Notes under the pieces: generated by a model
What the model saw: the letters and a program-made list of their open reading frames with translations, nothing else
Told to the model about the DNA's origin: nothing
The model's database searches: none
Origin: Pseudomonadota bacterium
GTDB taxonomy: Bacteria; Pseudomonadota; Alphaproteobacteria; Caulobacterales; Caulobacteraceae
Reading direction: 5' to 3'
Assembly: GCA_023433585.1 (NCBI GenBank)
Contig: JAEZCL010000161.1
Span: 1-34,492 of the forward strand
Length of the DNA: 34,492 nt
In this document: positions 24,575 through 31,617 of the stretch, one piece after another
Layout of the letters: each line of letters opens with the position of its first letter
Numbering within the stretch: the stretch's first letter is position 1
Translations under genes and position numbers: made by a program

Positions 24575-24862
24575 ATGACCGCGCACGCCATTCAGCTTCC
24601 CGAAGACCTCGACGCCTTTGTGCGCGAGCAGGTCGAGGCCGGTTCCTACGCCAGCTCGGACGAGGTGATCCTGGCCGGTGTGCGCCGCTTCAAGGCTCAG
24701 GCGGAGGATGAGGCCCGGCGCCGCGCGCGCTTCTTTGAAGCGGTTCAGGTCGGGCTGGATCAACTCGACCGGGGCGAGGGCATCGAGGTCACGGACATCC
24801 GCGCCTTTCTCGACGAGATCGAGGCCGAGGTCGAAGCCGAGTTCACCGACCGCGCCACGTGA
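24575..24862 (+). CDS. parD: ParD-like antitoxin
   Basis: This is a 95-residue protein. The N-terminal ribbon-helix-helix region (AIQLPEDLDAFVREQVEAGSYASSDEVILAGVRRF is the conserved stretch, residues 5-39) is typical of ParD/CopG antitoxins that bind their own promoter. The acidic C-terminal half should wrap the toxin. It is followed by a ParE-like toxin with a 4-bp GTGA overlap. The 42-bp gap after uvrB may hold the autoregulated promoter. GC content is high like the surrounding chromosome. Confidence 0.88.
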   Translation: MTAHAIQLPEDLDAFVREQVEAGSYASSDEVILAGVRRFKAQAEDEARRRARFFEAVQVGLDQLDRGEGIEVTDIRAFLDEIEAEVEAEFTDRAT

Positions 24863-25194
24863 TCCGTGTCGCCGTTTCGCCGGCGGCGCGGGCGGACATC
24901 GCCGCCGCCCTGCGCCACAGCCGCGTGACCTTCGGCCCCATGGCCCGCGCCCGCTACGCCCGTTTGATCGACCACGCCCTGTCCGATCTCGCCGATGACC
25001 CCAACCGGCCCGGCGTGCGCGCCGTGCCCGGCCACCTGTTCACCTACCATCTGCGATCCAGCGGCCGACGGTCGCTCCGCGCGGACAGGGTGACACGGCC
25101 GCGACACCTGATCGTGTTCGGGCGCGACGGCGTGCGGCTGACCGTGGTGCGCGTTCTCGATGATCGGATGGACATATCCGCACAATTGGGATGA
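24859..25194 (+). CDS. parE: ParE-like toxin (RelE/ParE superfamily)
   Basis: This is a 111-residue protein of the RelE/ParE fold. The N-terminus VAVSPAARADIAAALRHS matches the ParE pattern, as does the VPGHLFTYHLRSS strand with basic residues and the C-terminal VRVLDDRMD segment. ParE toxins inhibit DNA gyrase, and the family also includes ribosome-dependent mRNases, so the target is inferred. There is an insert of about 15 basic residues (RRSLRADRVTRPR) before the strand LIVFGRDG. It starts with GTG overlapping the antitoxin stop. A uvrB fragment begins 7 bp after its stop. Confidence 0.87.
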   Translation: MIRVAVSPAARADIAAALRHSRVTFGPMARARYARLIDHALSDLADDPNRPGVRAVPGHLFTYHLRSSGRRSLRADRVTRPRHLIVFGRDGVRLTVVRVLDDRMDISAQLG

Positions 25195-25201
25195 TCCCCA
25201 A

Positions 25202-25260
25202 CACGGCATCACGCCCGAGTCCGTGCGCCGCGAAATCAAGGACATCATCGAAAGCCCCTA
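25202..25260 (+). pseudogene. uvrB internal fragment (59 bp, diverged duplicate)
   Basis: These 59 bp match uvrB 24164-24222 at 56 positions, in the same orientation. The three differences all fall at codon third positions (two silent, one Asp to Glu), and the frame would read HGITPESVRR...IIESP before a stop. The match begins and ends abruptly. A third-position pattern means the copy diverged while under protein selection, so it looks like a relic of another uvrB allele and not a decayed recent duplicate. It marks the left edge of the AT-richer island. Confidence 0.85.
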
Positions 25261-25432
25261 AACGCCTCGGCCGGCCCCGGACTTGCGTTCCTGCATTTCC
25301 CATGTTCCGCTTGCGCGGGGAGTGGGGGCAAACGCTCGCACGAATCTGAGAGAATGGGCGTTGAGGTTCCTTGATCTAACCGGTCTCTGGACCGCATGTG
25401 CGCCCGGTTGCAGACGCATCGGCCGAGAAGCG

Positions 25433-25930
25433 ATGGCGCTATTCTCGGCTATGCGTGAGCCGGGTCTCACGGCGGTATTTAGTCTTCTTCCGCTCCTGAT
25501 AGCAGCGACCATTAGCTACATCCGCGCATACAGTGCCTCGGCACAGGACGTCTCCGAGCGGTTTCTGCCTCATCTGTCGTCTGCCATAGCGAATGGAGAA
25601 CTCTTTCTTTTCTCTTTCGCGATGATCGGGCCCCTATTTTGGTTGTGCGCAGTAGATAAGCCCCGTGGTGGGTTTCCTGTGAGATGGCTGTTTATCCTGA
25701 TTGTTGCGGCTCTTGGATTTTACGCTGTCTCCCTCTACGCCTTTGATGTCACGCAAAGTACACCGATGCCGGAAGGATTGGTTCAAGTGAGCATCTTGTT
25801 CTACATCATATACGTTACCCTGCACATAATTCTTCTCAGGATAATGACGGGTCCGGGAAGTCTCGACGATCATTTTAACAAGGGGGCCGAGAACCTGATG
25901 CGCGGGCTCTCTCCGGAAGCGGGCCAATGA
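25433..25930 (+). CDS. Four-helix membrane protein, first gene of DGQHR module
   Basis: This protein of about 165 residues has four clear hydrophobic helices: after MREPG, around GELFLFSFAMIGPLF, around WLFILIVAALGFYAV, and around SILFYIIYVTLHIILL. A polar tail follows (DDHFNKGAENLMRGL). It matches no family I know. The start is uncertain. The ATG at 25433 has GAGAAG only 2 nt away, the ATG at 25451 has none, and the frame is open to a TTG at 25283. Its stop overlaps the DGQHR gene as ATGA, so the two are co-translated. Base composition is clearly more AT-rich than the nuo region. A role as membrane effector or anchor for the partner is only a hypothesis. Confidence 0.7.
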   Translation: MALFSAMREPGLTAVFSLLPLLIAATISYIRAYSASAQDVSERFLPHLSSAIANGELFLFSFAMIGPLFWLCAVDKPRGGFPVRWLFILIVAALGFYAVSLYAFDVTQSTPMPEGLVQVSILFYIIYVTLHIILLRIMTGPGSLDDHFNKGAENLMRGLSPEAGQ

Positions 25931-27066
25931 CGACTGACTCGATTGCCCTGTACGTCCATCCGGTGAGGCAACCCATCGGAGAGTTCTTTGTAGGCACGGT
26001 GAGGAGTAGCGATCTCCTCAAGATCTGCCGCTTCGACTTTCGGCGAATGTCGTTCCGAAACGGTTACGTCGATTTCTTGGGCATACAGCGAAAAGTTGAT
26101 GAGAAGAGAGCCAAGAAGATCGCGGAATTCATCCACACGGTGGACGCCTGCTTCCCGACCTCGATCGTTATTTCTATCGACGAACGTTGCGTGGCCTTAA
26201 GCGAAGGTCGGGATGTTCAGCAGCTATTCATATCGAGCTACGAGCACCCTGAAGATCCTACGTTGAATATCCCTCTTGAGGAGGCGGCCACCATTATTGA
26301 CGGTCAGCATAGGCTGCGCGGTCTCCAGCTCGGCGACGTCGATTTCGACTTGTCGGTAACGGTTTTCATAGGAGCCGATGACGCTACCGAGGCCCTGTTA
26401 TTCTCGAAGGTCAACCTCACCCAAACAAAAGTGAACCGGAGTTTGGTTTACGACCTGTTCGCAGTAGCTACAGAGAGGAGTCCAGAAAAGACTTGTCATG
26501 AAATTACGGTGGCGCTTGATAGATCTGAGCTCAGTCCTTTTCAGGGTCGCATTAAGCGGCTCGGCGTCGCCACTGACGGACGCTTCGCCGAAACGCTGTC
26601 TCAAGCCACAGTAGTAAAAGGCATATTGCCGTACATTTCCACCGATCCAGATGGTGATCGAGATCGAGGAAAACGATTCGGCTTTTGGGAGCCCATTTCG
26701 GCGCGCGATCACAGCCGGCGGATATTTTATGATCTCTTCCGAAATGGGGAAGATGCCGCCATTCTGGAGATAATCATTAATTACTTCACGGCCGTTTCTG
26801 AGCGCTGGCCAAGGGCTTGGCGGAGCACTGGGCAGGGAGTGATGATTCAAAGAACGAACGGCTTCAATGCGTTTGCCCGATTCTTACGGCCAGCCTATCG
26901 CTACTTCACCAGTGAGAGCGATATAATCACCAAGGCGCAGTTCCGAACTCTGTTTGATCAAGTGCAACTTGAGTCAGCAGACTTTAACGCTCAGCGCTTC
27001 GTTCCCGGGACGGGCGGGGCGGCGGAGCTCTATCGTGTGCTGACGGGTCATTCGGGGATCGGCTGA
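25927..27066 (+). CDS. DGQHR-domain (DndB-like) protein
   Basis: This is a 379-residue protein with the DGQHR signature at residues 125-129 (IIDGQHRLRG). It is preceded by QRKVDEKRAKKIAEFI (54-69) and followed by KVNLTQTKVNRSLVYDLF (161-178), the pattern of the DGQHR/DndB superfamily with a ParB-like fold. Family members include DndB, which regulates phosphorothioation genes, and many orphan proteins next to DNA-modification genes. No dndCDE or ssp genes are present here. It overlaps the four-helix gene by 4 bp, and its stop is 2 bp from that of the convergent MT-A70 methylase. Codon use and AT content differ from the flanks, pointing to transfer. Confidence 0.85.
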   Translation: MTTDSIALYVHPVRQPIGEFFVGTVRSSDLLKICRFDFRRMSFRNGYVDFLGIQRKVDEKRAKKIAEFIHTVDACFPTSIVISIDERCVALSEGRDVQQLFISSYEHPEDPTLNIPLEEAATIIDGQHRLRGLQLGDVDFDLSVTVFIGADDATEALLFSKVNLTQTKVNRSLVYDLFAVATERSPEKTCHEITVALDRSELSPFQGRIKRLGVATDGRFAETLSQATVVKGILPYISTDPDGDRDRGKRFGFWEPISARDHSRRIFYDLFRNGEDAAILEIIINYFTAVSERWPRAWRSTGQGVMIQRTNGFNAFARFLRPAYRYFTSESDIITKAQFRTLFDQVQLESADFNAQRFVPGTGGAAELYRVLTGHSGIG

Positions 27067-27068
27067 TA

Positions 27069-27701
27069 CTAGCCGACACTCCGGTAGGTCGGCCAGTCGG
27101 GCACGTATGTAGCGTCCGCCTGATTTCCCCAGCTTTGCCACCCTAGCCTCTCCCCTCGTGCGAATAGTTCCAAGTAGGGACCTTCGCTACACGCCTCGAT
27201 CAGCTTGTACTGTTCGTCCGGCTTTCGGCTGTGTTCCCGCTTTCGGGTCTGGATCATATTCACCTGACTACGCCCCGGAGGCGCGGTACGGGCGTTCTTG
27301 CCGCGTGTTCCGAATAGAATGATCTCCGTCACATTGCGAAAGTAAAAGCCCACGCCCCGCCCGTCCGAACCGCCGTCTTTGCGGATTTTGTGCCAGATCA
27401 GGTTGGACTTGTAGGTGAAGCCCCAAGCCTCCATCACCTTCAGACCATCGGGGAGCAGAGCATTTGGCACCCACATGTAGAGGTGGGCCGTCTCCGTTGC
27501 GGAGCTTTCGACAGGAAGAGCGCAGATGTCGGCAAGCTCCATCGTCGGATATCTGCTCAGGCGATGATGCTCTGGTGCGATTTTCCCGGTCCGATTCTGA
27601 AACTGCCACGGCGGGTCGGCCAGAATTGTCCGAAACTTGGCCCCCTGCGTTGCTAGCTGAAGGTCTATGCTCGCCTCGCGAGCGATTGCGCTGAGTGCCA
27701 T
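27069..27701 (-). CDS. MT-A70-family adenine methyltransferase
   Basis: This is a 210-residue enzyme of the MT-A70 class, which transfers a methyl group from S-adenosylmethionine to the N6 of adenine. The catalytic DPPW motif is at residues 29-32 (ILADPPWQFQ). Supporting motifs are HLYMWVPNALLPDG, GFTYKSNLIWHK and the C-terminal YLELFARGERLGWQSWGNQ, which closes the SAM pocket. Bacterial members are usually DNA methylases of phages and mobile elements. The ATG has AGGA 6 nt upstream. Two abutting GAATC sites lie 21-30 bp upstream. It is convergent with the DGQHR gene. Its recognition sequence cannot be read from the sequence. Confidence 0.92.
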   Translation of the reverse strand: MALSAIAREASIDLQLATQGAKFRTILADPPWQFQNRTGKIAPEHHRLSRYPTMELADICALPVESSATETAHLYMWVPNALLPDGLKVMEAWGFTYKSNLIWHKIRKDGGSDGRGVGFYFRNVTEIILFGTRGKNARTAPPGRSQVNMIQTRKREHSRKPDEQYKLIEACSEGPYLELFARGERLGWQSWGNQADATYVPDWPTYRSVG

Positions 27702-27810
27702 GGTCCGTCCTACCCGTTGGGGAATCGAATCATCGCGGCCTGAAGGTCAGGTTAACGGCGGCTGACGCGACTGAAACAACGCATGAACACACGCTGCGTC
27801 ATTATCGGTT

Positions 27811-28368
27811 GTGTCGATGGCAGGCGCCTACGCCGCCATGACGGCCCGCCTGGCCGCGCCGAACAATCCCAGCCTGTTCGTGCTGGGCTATGACAAGGGC
27901 CGCACCCGCGTCACCGACCTGATCGTGGTGCCCAACCACTTCTTCACCCCGTCCATCATCGAGCCGCGCAAGCCGCTCGGCCCCCACGCGCGCCGCGCGG
28001 GATGGCAGGGGTGCAACATCCTGATCGGGGACGTGCCCGCCGCCGGGCGCATTCCCCTGATCCGGGCGGGCGTCTCCACGCCTCGCGCCGAGGTGCTGGA
28101 CCGCTGGCGCGCGACCCTGTTCCTGCGCGACGCCGCCCTGACCATGCGCGGTTGGCTGCTCGACGTGATGAAGTGCGTGGAGGACCACACCGCCCGCACC
28201 GGCCGCCCCGACTTCACCCTGGCCGACATCTACGCCTTCGAGGCCCGGCTGTCGGCGCTCTATCCGGCCAACAACAACGTGCGGCCCAAGATCAGGCAGC
28301 AACTGCAGGTGCTGAGGGATCGCGGCTGGATCGTGTTCGACGGGCGGGGGCGGTACCGGCGGGCGTGA
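27811..28368 (+). pseudogene. DpnI-like methyl-directed endonuclease, catalytic N-terminus missing
   Basis: The 185 residues align end to end with the C-terminal two thirds of DpnI (dam-replacing family): GAYAAM, NNPSLFVLGYD, RKPLGPHARRAGWQGCNI, TLFLRD, RGWLLDVMKC, then the winged-helix part ending KIRQQLQVLRDRGWI...GRGRYRR. DpnI enzymes cut DNA when adenine in GATC is methylated. The missing part (about the first 75-80 residues of DpnI) contains the PD-(D/E)xK catalytic residues and the zinc-binding cysteines. Upstream, the frame closes at 27784 with no similarity. The gene was therefore probably truncated when the AT-richer island arrived. The remaining winged helix could still bind DNA if expressed from the GTG at 27811 or the ATG at 27817. 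Confidence 0.85.
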
Positions 28369-28376
28369 CGAAAGGC

Positions 28377-28524
28377 CCTTCTCCCCACGGGGGAGAAGGT
28401 GTCATGCGCAGCATGACGGTTGAGGGGGTTCTGTCCGCGCCTCGTCGTCTGACCGCCCTGCGACGGACTCAGCCCCCTCATCCGAGCCGCTTCGCGGCCC
28501 ACCTTCTCCCCCGAGGGGAGAAGG
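28377..28524. repeat. Palindromic repeat element with paired CT/GA hairpins
   Basis: The two end hairpins are both CCTTCTCCCC/GGGGAGAAGG with 3-nt loops (28377-28399 and 28502-28524). The element resembles that at 11443-11620. Its middle segment (CATGCGCAGCATG followed by a G-run) recurs at the right end of the window. It fills the gap after the DpnI-like fragment and could act as a bidirectional stop for transcripts. Confidence 0.8.
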
Positions 28525-28572
28525 GAGACGGTGCGTCCGGTCATGACGCAGGGGCGCCGCACCTTGCCCGGC

Positions 28573-29118
28573 ATGGACGACCGGAAGCCGCCGAAGATCA
28601 GGAGCGAGGATACCTGGGACCAGGTGCGGCGGGCCTGGGAGCGGGGGGAAACGGGCGCCTCGCTGGCGCTGCGCTATGACGTAGGGCTGGCCAATCTGTG
28701 GCGGCGGCGAGCGGCGGAGGGGTGGCGACGGCTGCGCGCCGAGGACCCCGAGCCGGAGCCGGCGGAGGGATGGGAGCGGCGCGCGCGGCGGGCGATGGAT
28801 ACGTTCCGCGCCCGGCGAGACGAGACCCGGATGCTGGCCGAGAAGCTGGCCGAGGCCATGCAGGGCGGGCCTCTGCACGAGGTTCCGTTGTGGCACGCGG
28901 GCTTCGTGCTGGACTGGCGCGCCGAACGGCTGGGAGCCGAGGCGGCGGCGGCGGACCGGGACTATATGCGCAAGCACGCCTGGGCCGACGAATTCTGGGA
29001 TCAGGACGGCCGGCTGAGGCATCTGGTCCGGCTGGACGAGATCACCCTGGAGGCCAACCGTGACGCCTGGCGCGAGGACGAGGGCATCCCGCCGGGCAAG
29101 GCGGAGGATTGGCCATGA
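28573..29118 (+). CDS. Predicted helix-turn-helix protein of unknown function
   Basis: This 181-residue charged protein is rich in Arg, Glu and Trp. The N-terminal region (about residues 8-45: DTWDQVRRAWERGETGASL, then ALRYDVGLANLWRRRAAEGW) reads as a helix-turn-helix similar to small-terminase-type or transposase-type HTH units. The rest is helical, with no motif I recognise. The ATG at 28573 (MDDRKPPKIRS) is preferred as the start of the conserved-looking part. A GTG at 28531 with GGGAG three bases upstream, and an ATG at 28543, are alternatives. Base composition matches the core chromosome. It precedes the D12 methylase with a repeat between them. Confidence 0.7.
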   Translation: MDDRKPPKIRSEDTWDQVRRAWERGETGASLALRYDVGLANLWRRRAAEGWRRLRAEDPEPEPAEGWERRARRAMDTFRARRDETRMLAEKLAEAMQGGPLHEVPLWHAGFVLDWRAERLGAEAAAADRDYMRKHAWADEFWDQDGRLRHLVRLDEITLEANRDAWREDEGIPPGKAEDWP

Positions 29119-29159
29119 TGGGGGCCCTATGCTCGCGACTTGAGGGCGGGACGCGGGCG

Positions 29160-29403
29160 TTCTCCCTCCCCTTCATGGGGAGGGGGCGGAGCCGAAGGCG
29201 AAGCGGGTGGGGGCGGCAAGGCGAGACAGCCACGCTCAAGCAGCGAGACGCCGCGTGCCGAGCGGTAGCGTAAAAACGATGCGTTCAAGCAGCGAGCGTC
29301 CGCGACGCGAGCGGTAGCGTAAAGACAGCGCCCTTGTCGCCCAGCCCTCCCCACCCGGCCGTCGCTGCGCGCCGACCCCCCTCCCCATGAAGGGGAGGGA
29401 GAA
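29160..29403. repeat. Palindromic element with 27-bp perfect inverted arms
   Basis: The arms 29160-29186 and 29377-29403 are perfect 27-bp inverted repeats, and each contains an internal hairpin (CTCCCC/GGGGAG). The same 27-bp arm occurs at 17360-17386. The element fills most of the 364-bp gap between the HTH gene and the D12 methylase. It contains a 49-bp-period tandem duplication. No gene inside it is credible. Confidence 0.9.
29236..29326. repeat. Tandem direct repeat (two 42-bp copies, period 49)
   Basis: Copies at 29236-29277 and 29285-29326 both start TCAAGCAGCGAG and end GAGCGGTAGCGTAAA plus a short tail, with a few substitutions between. They lie inside the larger palindromic element, which suggests internal expansion of that element. 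Confidence 0.75.
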
Positions 29404-29482
29404 TGACGGTGCGGCGGCCGCCCCCTTCCCTCCCGCTCCCCGCCCGGCCACACTGGCGCCTGGGATTCACCGGCGAGGCGGC

Positions 29483-30523
29483 ATGATTAAATACATCGGC
29501 TCCAAGCGGGCCCTTCTGGGCCGGATCGCCGGGGCGGTGCGCGGGGTGCTGCCGGACGGGGGGACGGTGTGCGATCTGTTCAGCGGCACGGCGCGCGTGG
29601 GCCATGCGCTGAAGGGCGAGGGGTATCGGGTCCACGCCAACGATCTGAACGCCTACGCCCATGTGCTGGCCACCTGCTACGTCCAGGCGGATCGGGAGCG
29701 ATGGGCCGAACCGGCGCAAAGAGTGCTGGACGAGCTGGCGGCGCTGAAGGGCGAGCCGGGCTGGTTCACCCGGGCGTGCTGCGAGGACGCGCGCTTCTTT
29801 CATCCCCGCAACGGCGCGCGCATCGACGCGATGCGCGAGCGGATCGAGGCCATGGGGCTGGAGCCCGAACTGAAGGCGGTCGTGCTGGTCTCGCTGATGG
29901 AGGCGGCGGACCGGGTGGATTCCACCGCCGGGCTGCAGATGGCCTATATGAAGCAGTGGGCGCCGCGGGCGCTGAAGGACCTCGAGCTGCGCCTGCCGGC
30001 CATGCAGCCGGCCGTGGCCGCCGGGCCGTGCCGGGCCACGCGCGGCGACGCGGTGGCCATGGCGGCCGAGGTGGAGGCGGACCTGGTCTATCTGGACCCG
30101 CCCTATAACCAGCATTCCTACCTGGCCAACTATCATGTGTGGGAGAGCCTGGTGCTGTGGGACAAGCCCGAGACCTACGGCGTGGCCAACAAGCGGGTGG
30201 ACGTGCGCGAGCGCAAGAGCCCCTTCAACAGCCGCCCCCGCATCCGCGAGGCCATGCAGGCGGTGATCGACGGGCTGAGGGCGCCGAACCTGATCGTGTC
30301 GTTCAACGACGAGGGCTTCCTGTCGCGCGACGACCTGACGGACATGCTGTCGGCGCGCGGGCATGTGCAGGTGGTCGAGATCGCCCGCCCGCGTTATGTT
30401 GGCGCGCGCATCGGCATCCATAATCCGAAGGGCGAGAAGGTGGGCGCGGTCGGCCGCTTGAGGAACGTCGAATATCTGTTCGTGGCCAGCGAGCGGCCCG
30501 TGACCCTGGCGGCGGCGGCATGA
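29483..30523 (+). CDS. D12-class N6-adenine DNA methyltransferase
   Basis: This 346-residue enzyme has the D12 (Dam/FokI-type) layout. The N-terminal MIKYIGSKRALL and the SAM loop DLFSGTARVG (31-40) are present, with the catalytic DPPY at 205-208 followed by NQHSYLANYHVWESLV. It should methylate adenine N6 in DNA. The target is unknown, and no cognate endonuclease is adjacent except the broken DpnI-like gene 1.1 kb upstream. The longer frame to 29387 runs into the repeat, so the ATG at 29483 is chosen. Its stop overlaps the next small gene as ATGA. Confidence 0.9.
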   Translation: MIKYIGSKRALLGRIAGAVRGVLPDGGTVCDLFSGTARVGHALKGEGYRVHANDLNAYAHVLATCYVQADRERWAEPAQRVLDELAALKGEPGWFTRACCEDARFFHPRNGARIDAMRERIEAMGLEPELKAVVLVSLMEAADRVDSTAGLQMAYMKQWAPRALKDLELRLPAMQPAVAAGPCRATRGDAVAMAAEVEADLVYLDPPYNQHSYLANYHVWESLVLWDKPETYGVANKRVDVRERKSPFNSRPRIREAMQAVIDGLRAPNLIVSFNDEGFLSRDDLTDMLSARGHVQVVEIARPRYVGARIGIHNPKGEKVGAVGRLRNVEYLFVASERPVTLAAAA

Positions 30524-30828
30524 CCGCGCGGCCGCCCCTGGATCGGCCCCCTCTTGACCGACCCATGCCGCTGGCGTCCAGCACCGATCCGGGCGCGCCG
30601 GTGCGGGTGTCGCCCCGCTGCATCGAACAGCTGAACGGCTGGGCCGCCTGGCGGGCGCCCGCCGCGCGGCACGGCTGGCCCGAGCCGGCCAACGACTGGC
30701 GGGATGAGGATGCGGGCGTGGCGGACTCGGCGCCGGCCAGGGCTCGGGCGCCGCGTCCCGGCGCTCTGTTCGCCGGATTCGTGACCGCCCTGGCGCTCTG
30801 CGCTCTGGCCGGGGCGGCGCTGGACTAG
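30520..30828 (+). CDS. Small protein with C-terminal membrane anchor
   Basis: This is a 102-residue protein with a Pro/Arg/Ala-rich N-terminal part and a single hydrophobic segment at the end (GALFAGFVTALALCALAGAAL), so it is probably tail-anchored. There is no recognisable family. Its ATG overlaps the methylase stop by 4 bp, which supports translation. The repeat element downstream probably ends the transcript. Confidence 0.55.
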   Translation: MTARPPLDRPPLDRPMPLASSTDPGAPVRVSPRCIEQLNGWAAWRAPAARHGWPEPANDWRDEDAGVADSAPARARAPRPGALFAGFVTALALCALAGAALD

Positions 30829-30853
30829 GCAGGGGACGCTCATACTCCACGCT

Positions 30854-30957
30854 CGTCATTCCCGGCCTTGTGCCGGGAATCCATACTCGCGGAACGTTCC
30901 GCGCTCGCCTTGCGGTGTCGGAGCGTATGGATCGCCGGGACAGGCCCGGCGATGACG
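30854..30957. repeat. Palindromic repeat between convergent genes
   Basis: The element begins CGTCATTCCCGG and ends CCGGCGATGACG. The left half forms the hairpin ATTCCCGGC/GCCGGGAAT and the right half forms a GCCGGG/CCCGGC hairpin. It sits between the small membrane-tail gene and rnhB, which converge, and may serve as a shared terminator. The 30829-30990 gap holds nothing else. Confidence 0.75.
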
Positions 30958-30990
30958 GGGAACAGAAGCGTCCCTGCCTACACGCTTCTC

Positions 30991-31617
30991 CTAAACGTCC
31001 CCCGCCAGCAACGCCCGGATCGGGGCCCAGGTGCGGCGGTGTTCGGGACAGGGGCCGTGCTCGCGCAGGGCCTGCTGGTGGACCGGGGCGTTGTAGCCCT
31101 TGTGGCCGGCGAAGCCGTACTGGGGGTAGAGGCCGTCCAGTTCGACCATCACCCGGTCCCGCGCCGTCTTGGCCAGGATCGAGGCCGCCGCGATGGACAG
31201 GGACAGGCCGTCCCCGCCCACCACCGTCCGCACCGGGCACGGCAGGGCGAAGGCGTGGTTGCCGTCCACCAGCGCCGTGACGGGCGTCACAGATAACTGC
31301 TCGATGGCCCGGCACATGGCCAGGCCGGTGGCCTTCAGGATGTTCAGATCCTCGATCTCGCGCGCCGAGGCGAAACCGACGCCCCAGGCCACGGCGCGGG
31401 CCTTGATCTCGATCTCCAGCCGCGCGCGGGCCTTGGCCGTCAACGTCTTGGAGTCATTGACCCCCTCGGGCAGGTCGGCCGGGTTCATGATCACAGCGGC
31501 GGCCGACACCGGCCCGGCCCACGGCCCGCGCCCCGCCTCGTCCACGCCGCAGACCGGCCCGGCGCACAGGGCTTCCAGCGTCAGATTGGGGCCGAGGGCG
31601 GACGAAATCCTGGACAT
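30991..31617 (-). CDS. rnhB: Ribonuclease HII
   Basis: This 208-residue enzyme removes ribonucleotides from DNA and the RNA of RNA-DNA hybrids. The N-terminal motif GVDEAGRGPWAGPV supplies D26 and E27. D118 is in LVDGN, and the fourth acidic residue D136 precedes SLSIAAASILAKTARDR. The YGFAGHKGY motif near the C-terminus is also typical. The ATG at 31615-31617 overlaps the tag stop as TGATG, so the two are co-translated. Length is normal. Confidence 0.96.
   Translation of the reverse strand: MSRISSALGPNLTLEALCAGPVCGVDEAGRGPWAGPVSAAAVIMNPADLPEGVNDSKTLTAKARARLEIEIKARAVAWGVGFASAREIEDLNILKATGLAMCRAIEQLSVTPVTALVDGNHAFALPCPVRTVVGGDGLSLSIAAASILAKTARDRVMVELDGLYPQYGFAGHKGYNAPVHQQALREHGPCPEHRRTWAPIRALLAGDV

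Noticed and set aside
24164..25260. Site-specific integration into uvrB with the relic as an att site
   Set aside because: No integrase is present, and the relic matches an internal part of uvrB about 310 bp before its stop, not the 3' end.
25927..27066. A full Dnd phosphorothioation system
   Set aside because: Only a DGQHR-type protein is present; no dndA, dndC, dndD or dndE genes are in the window.
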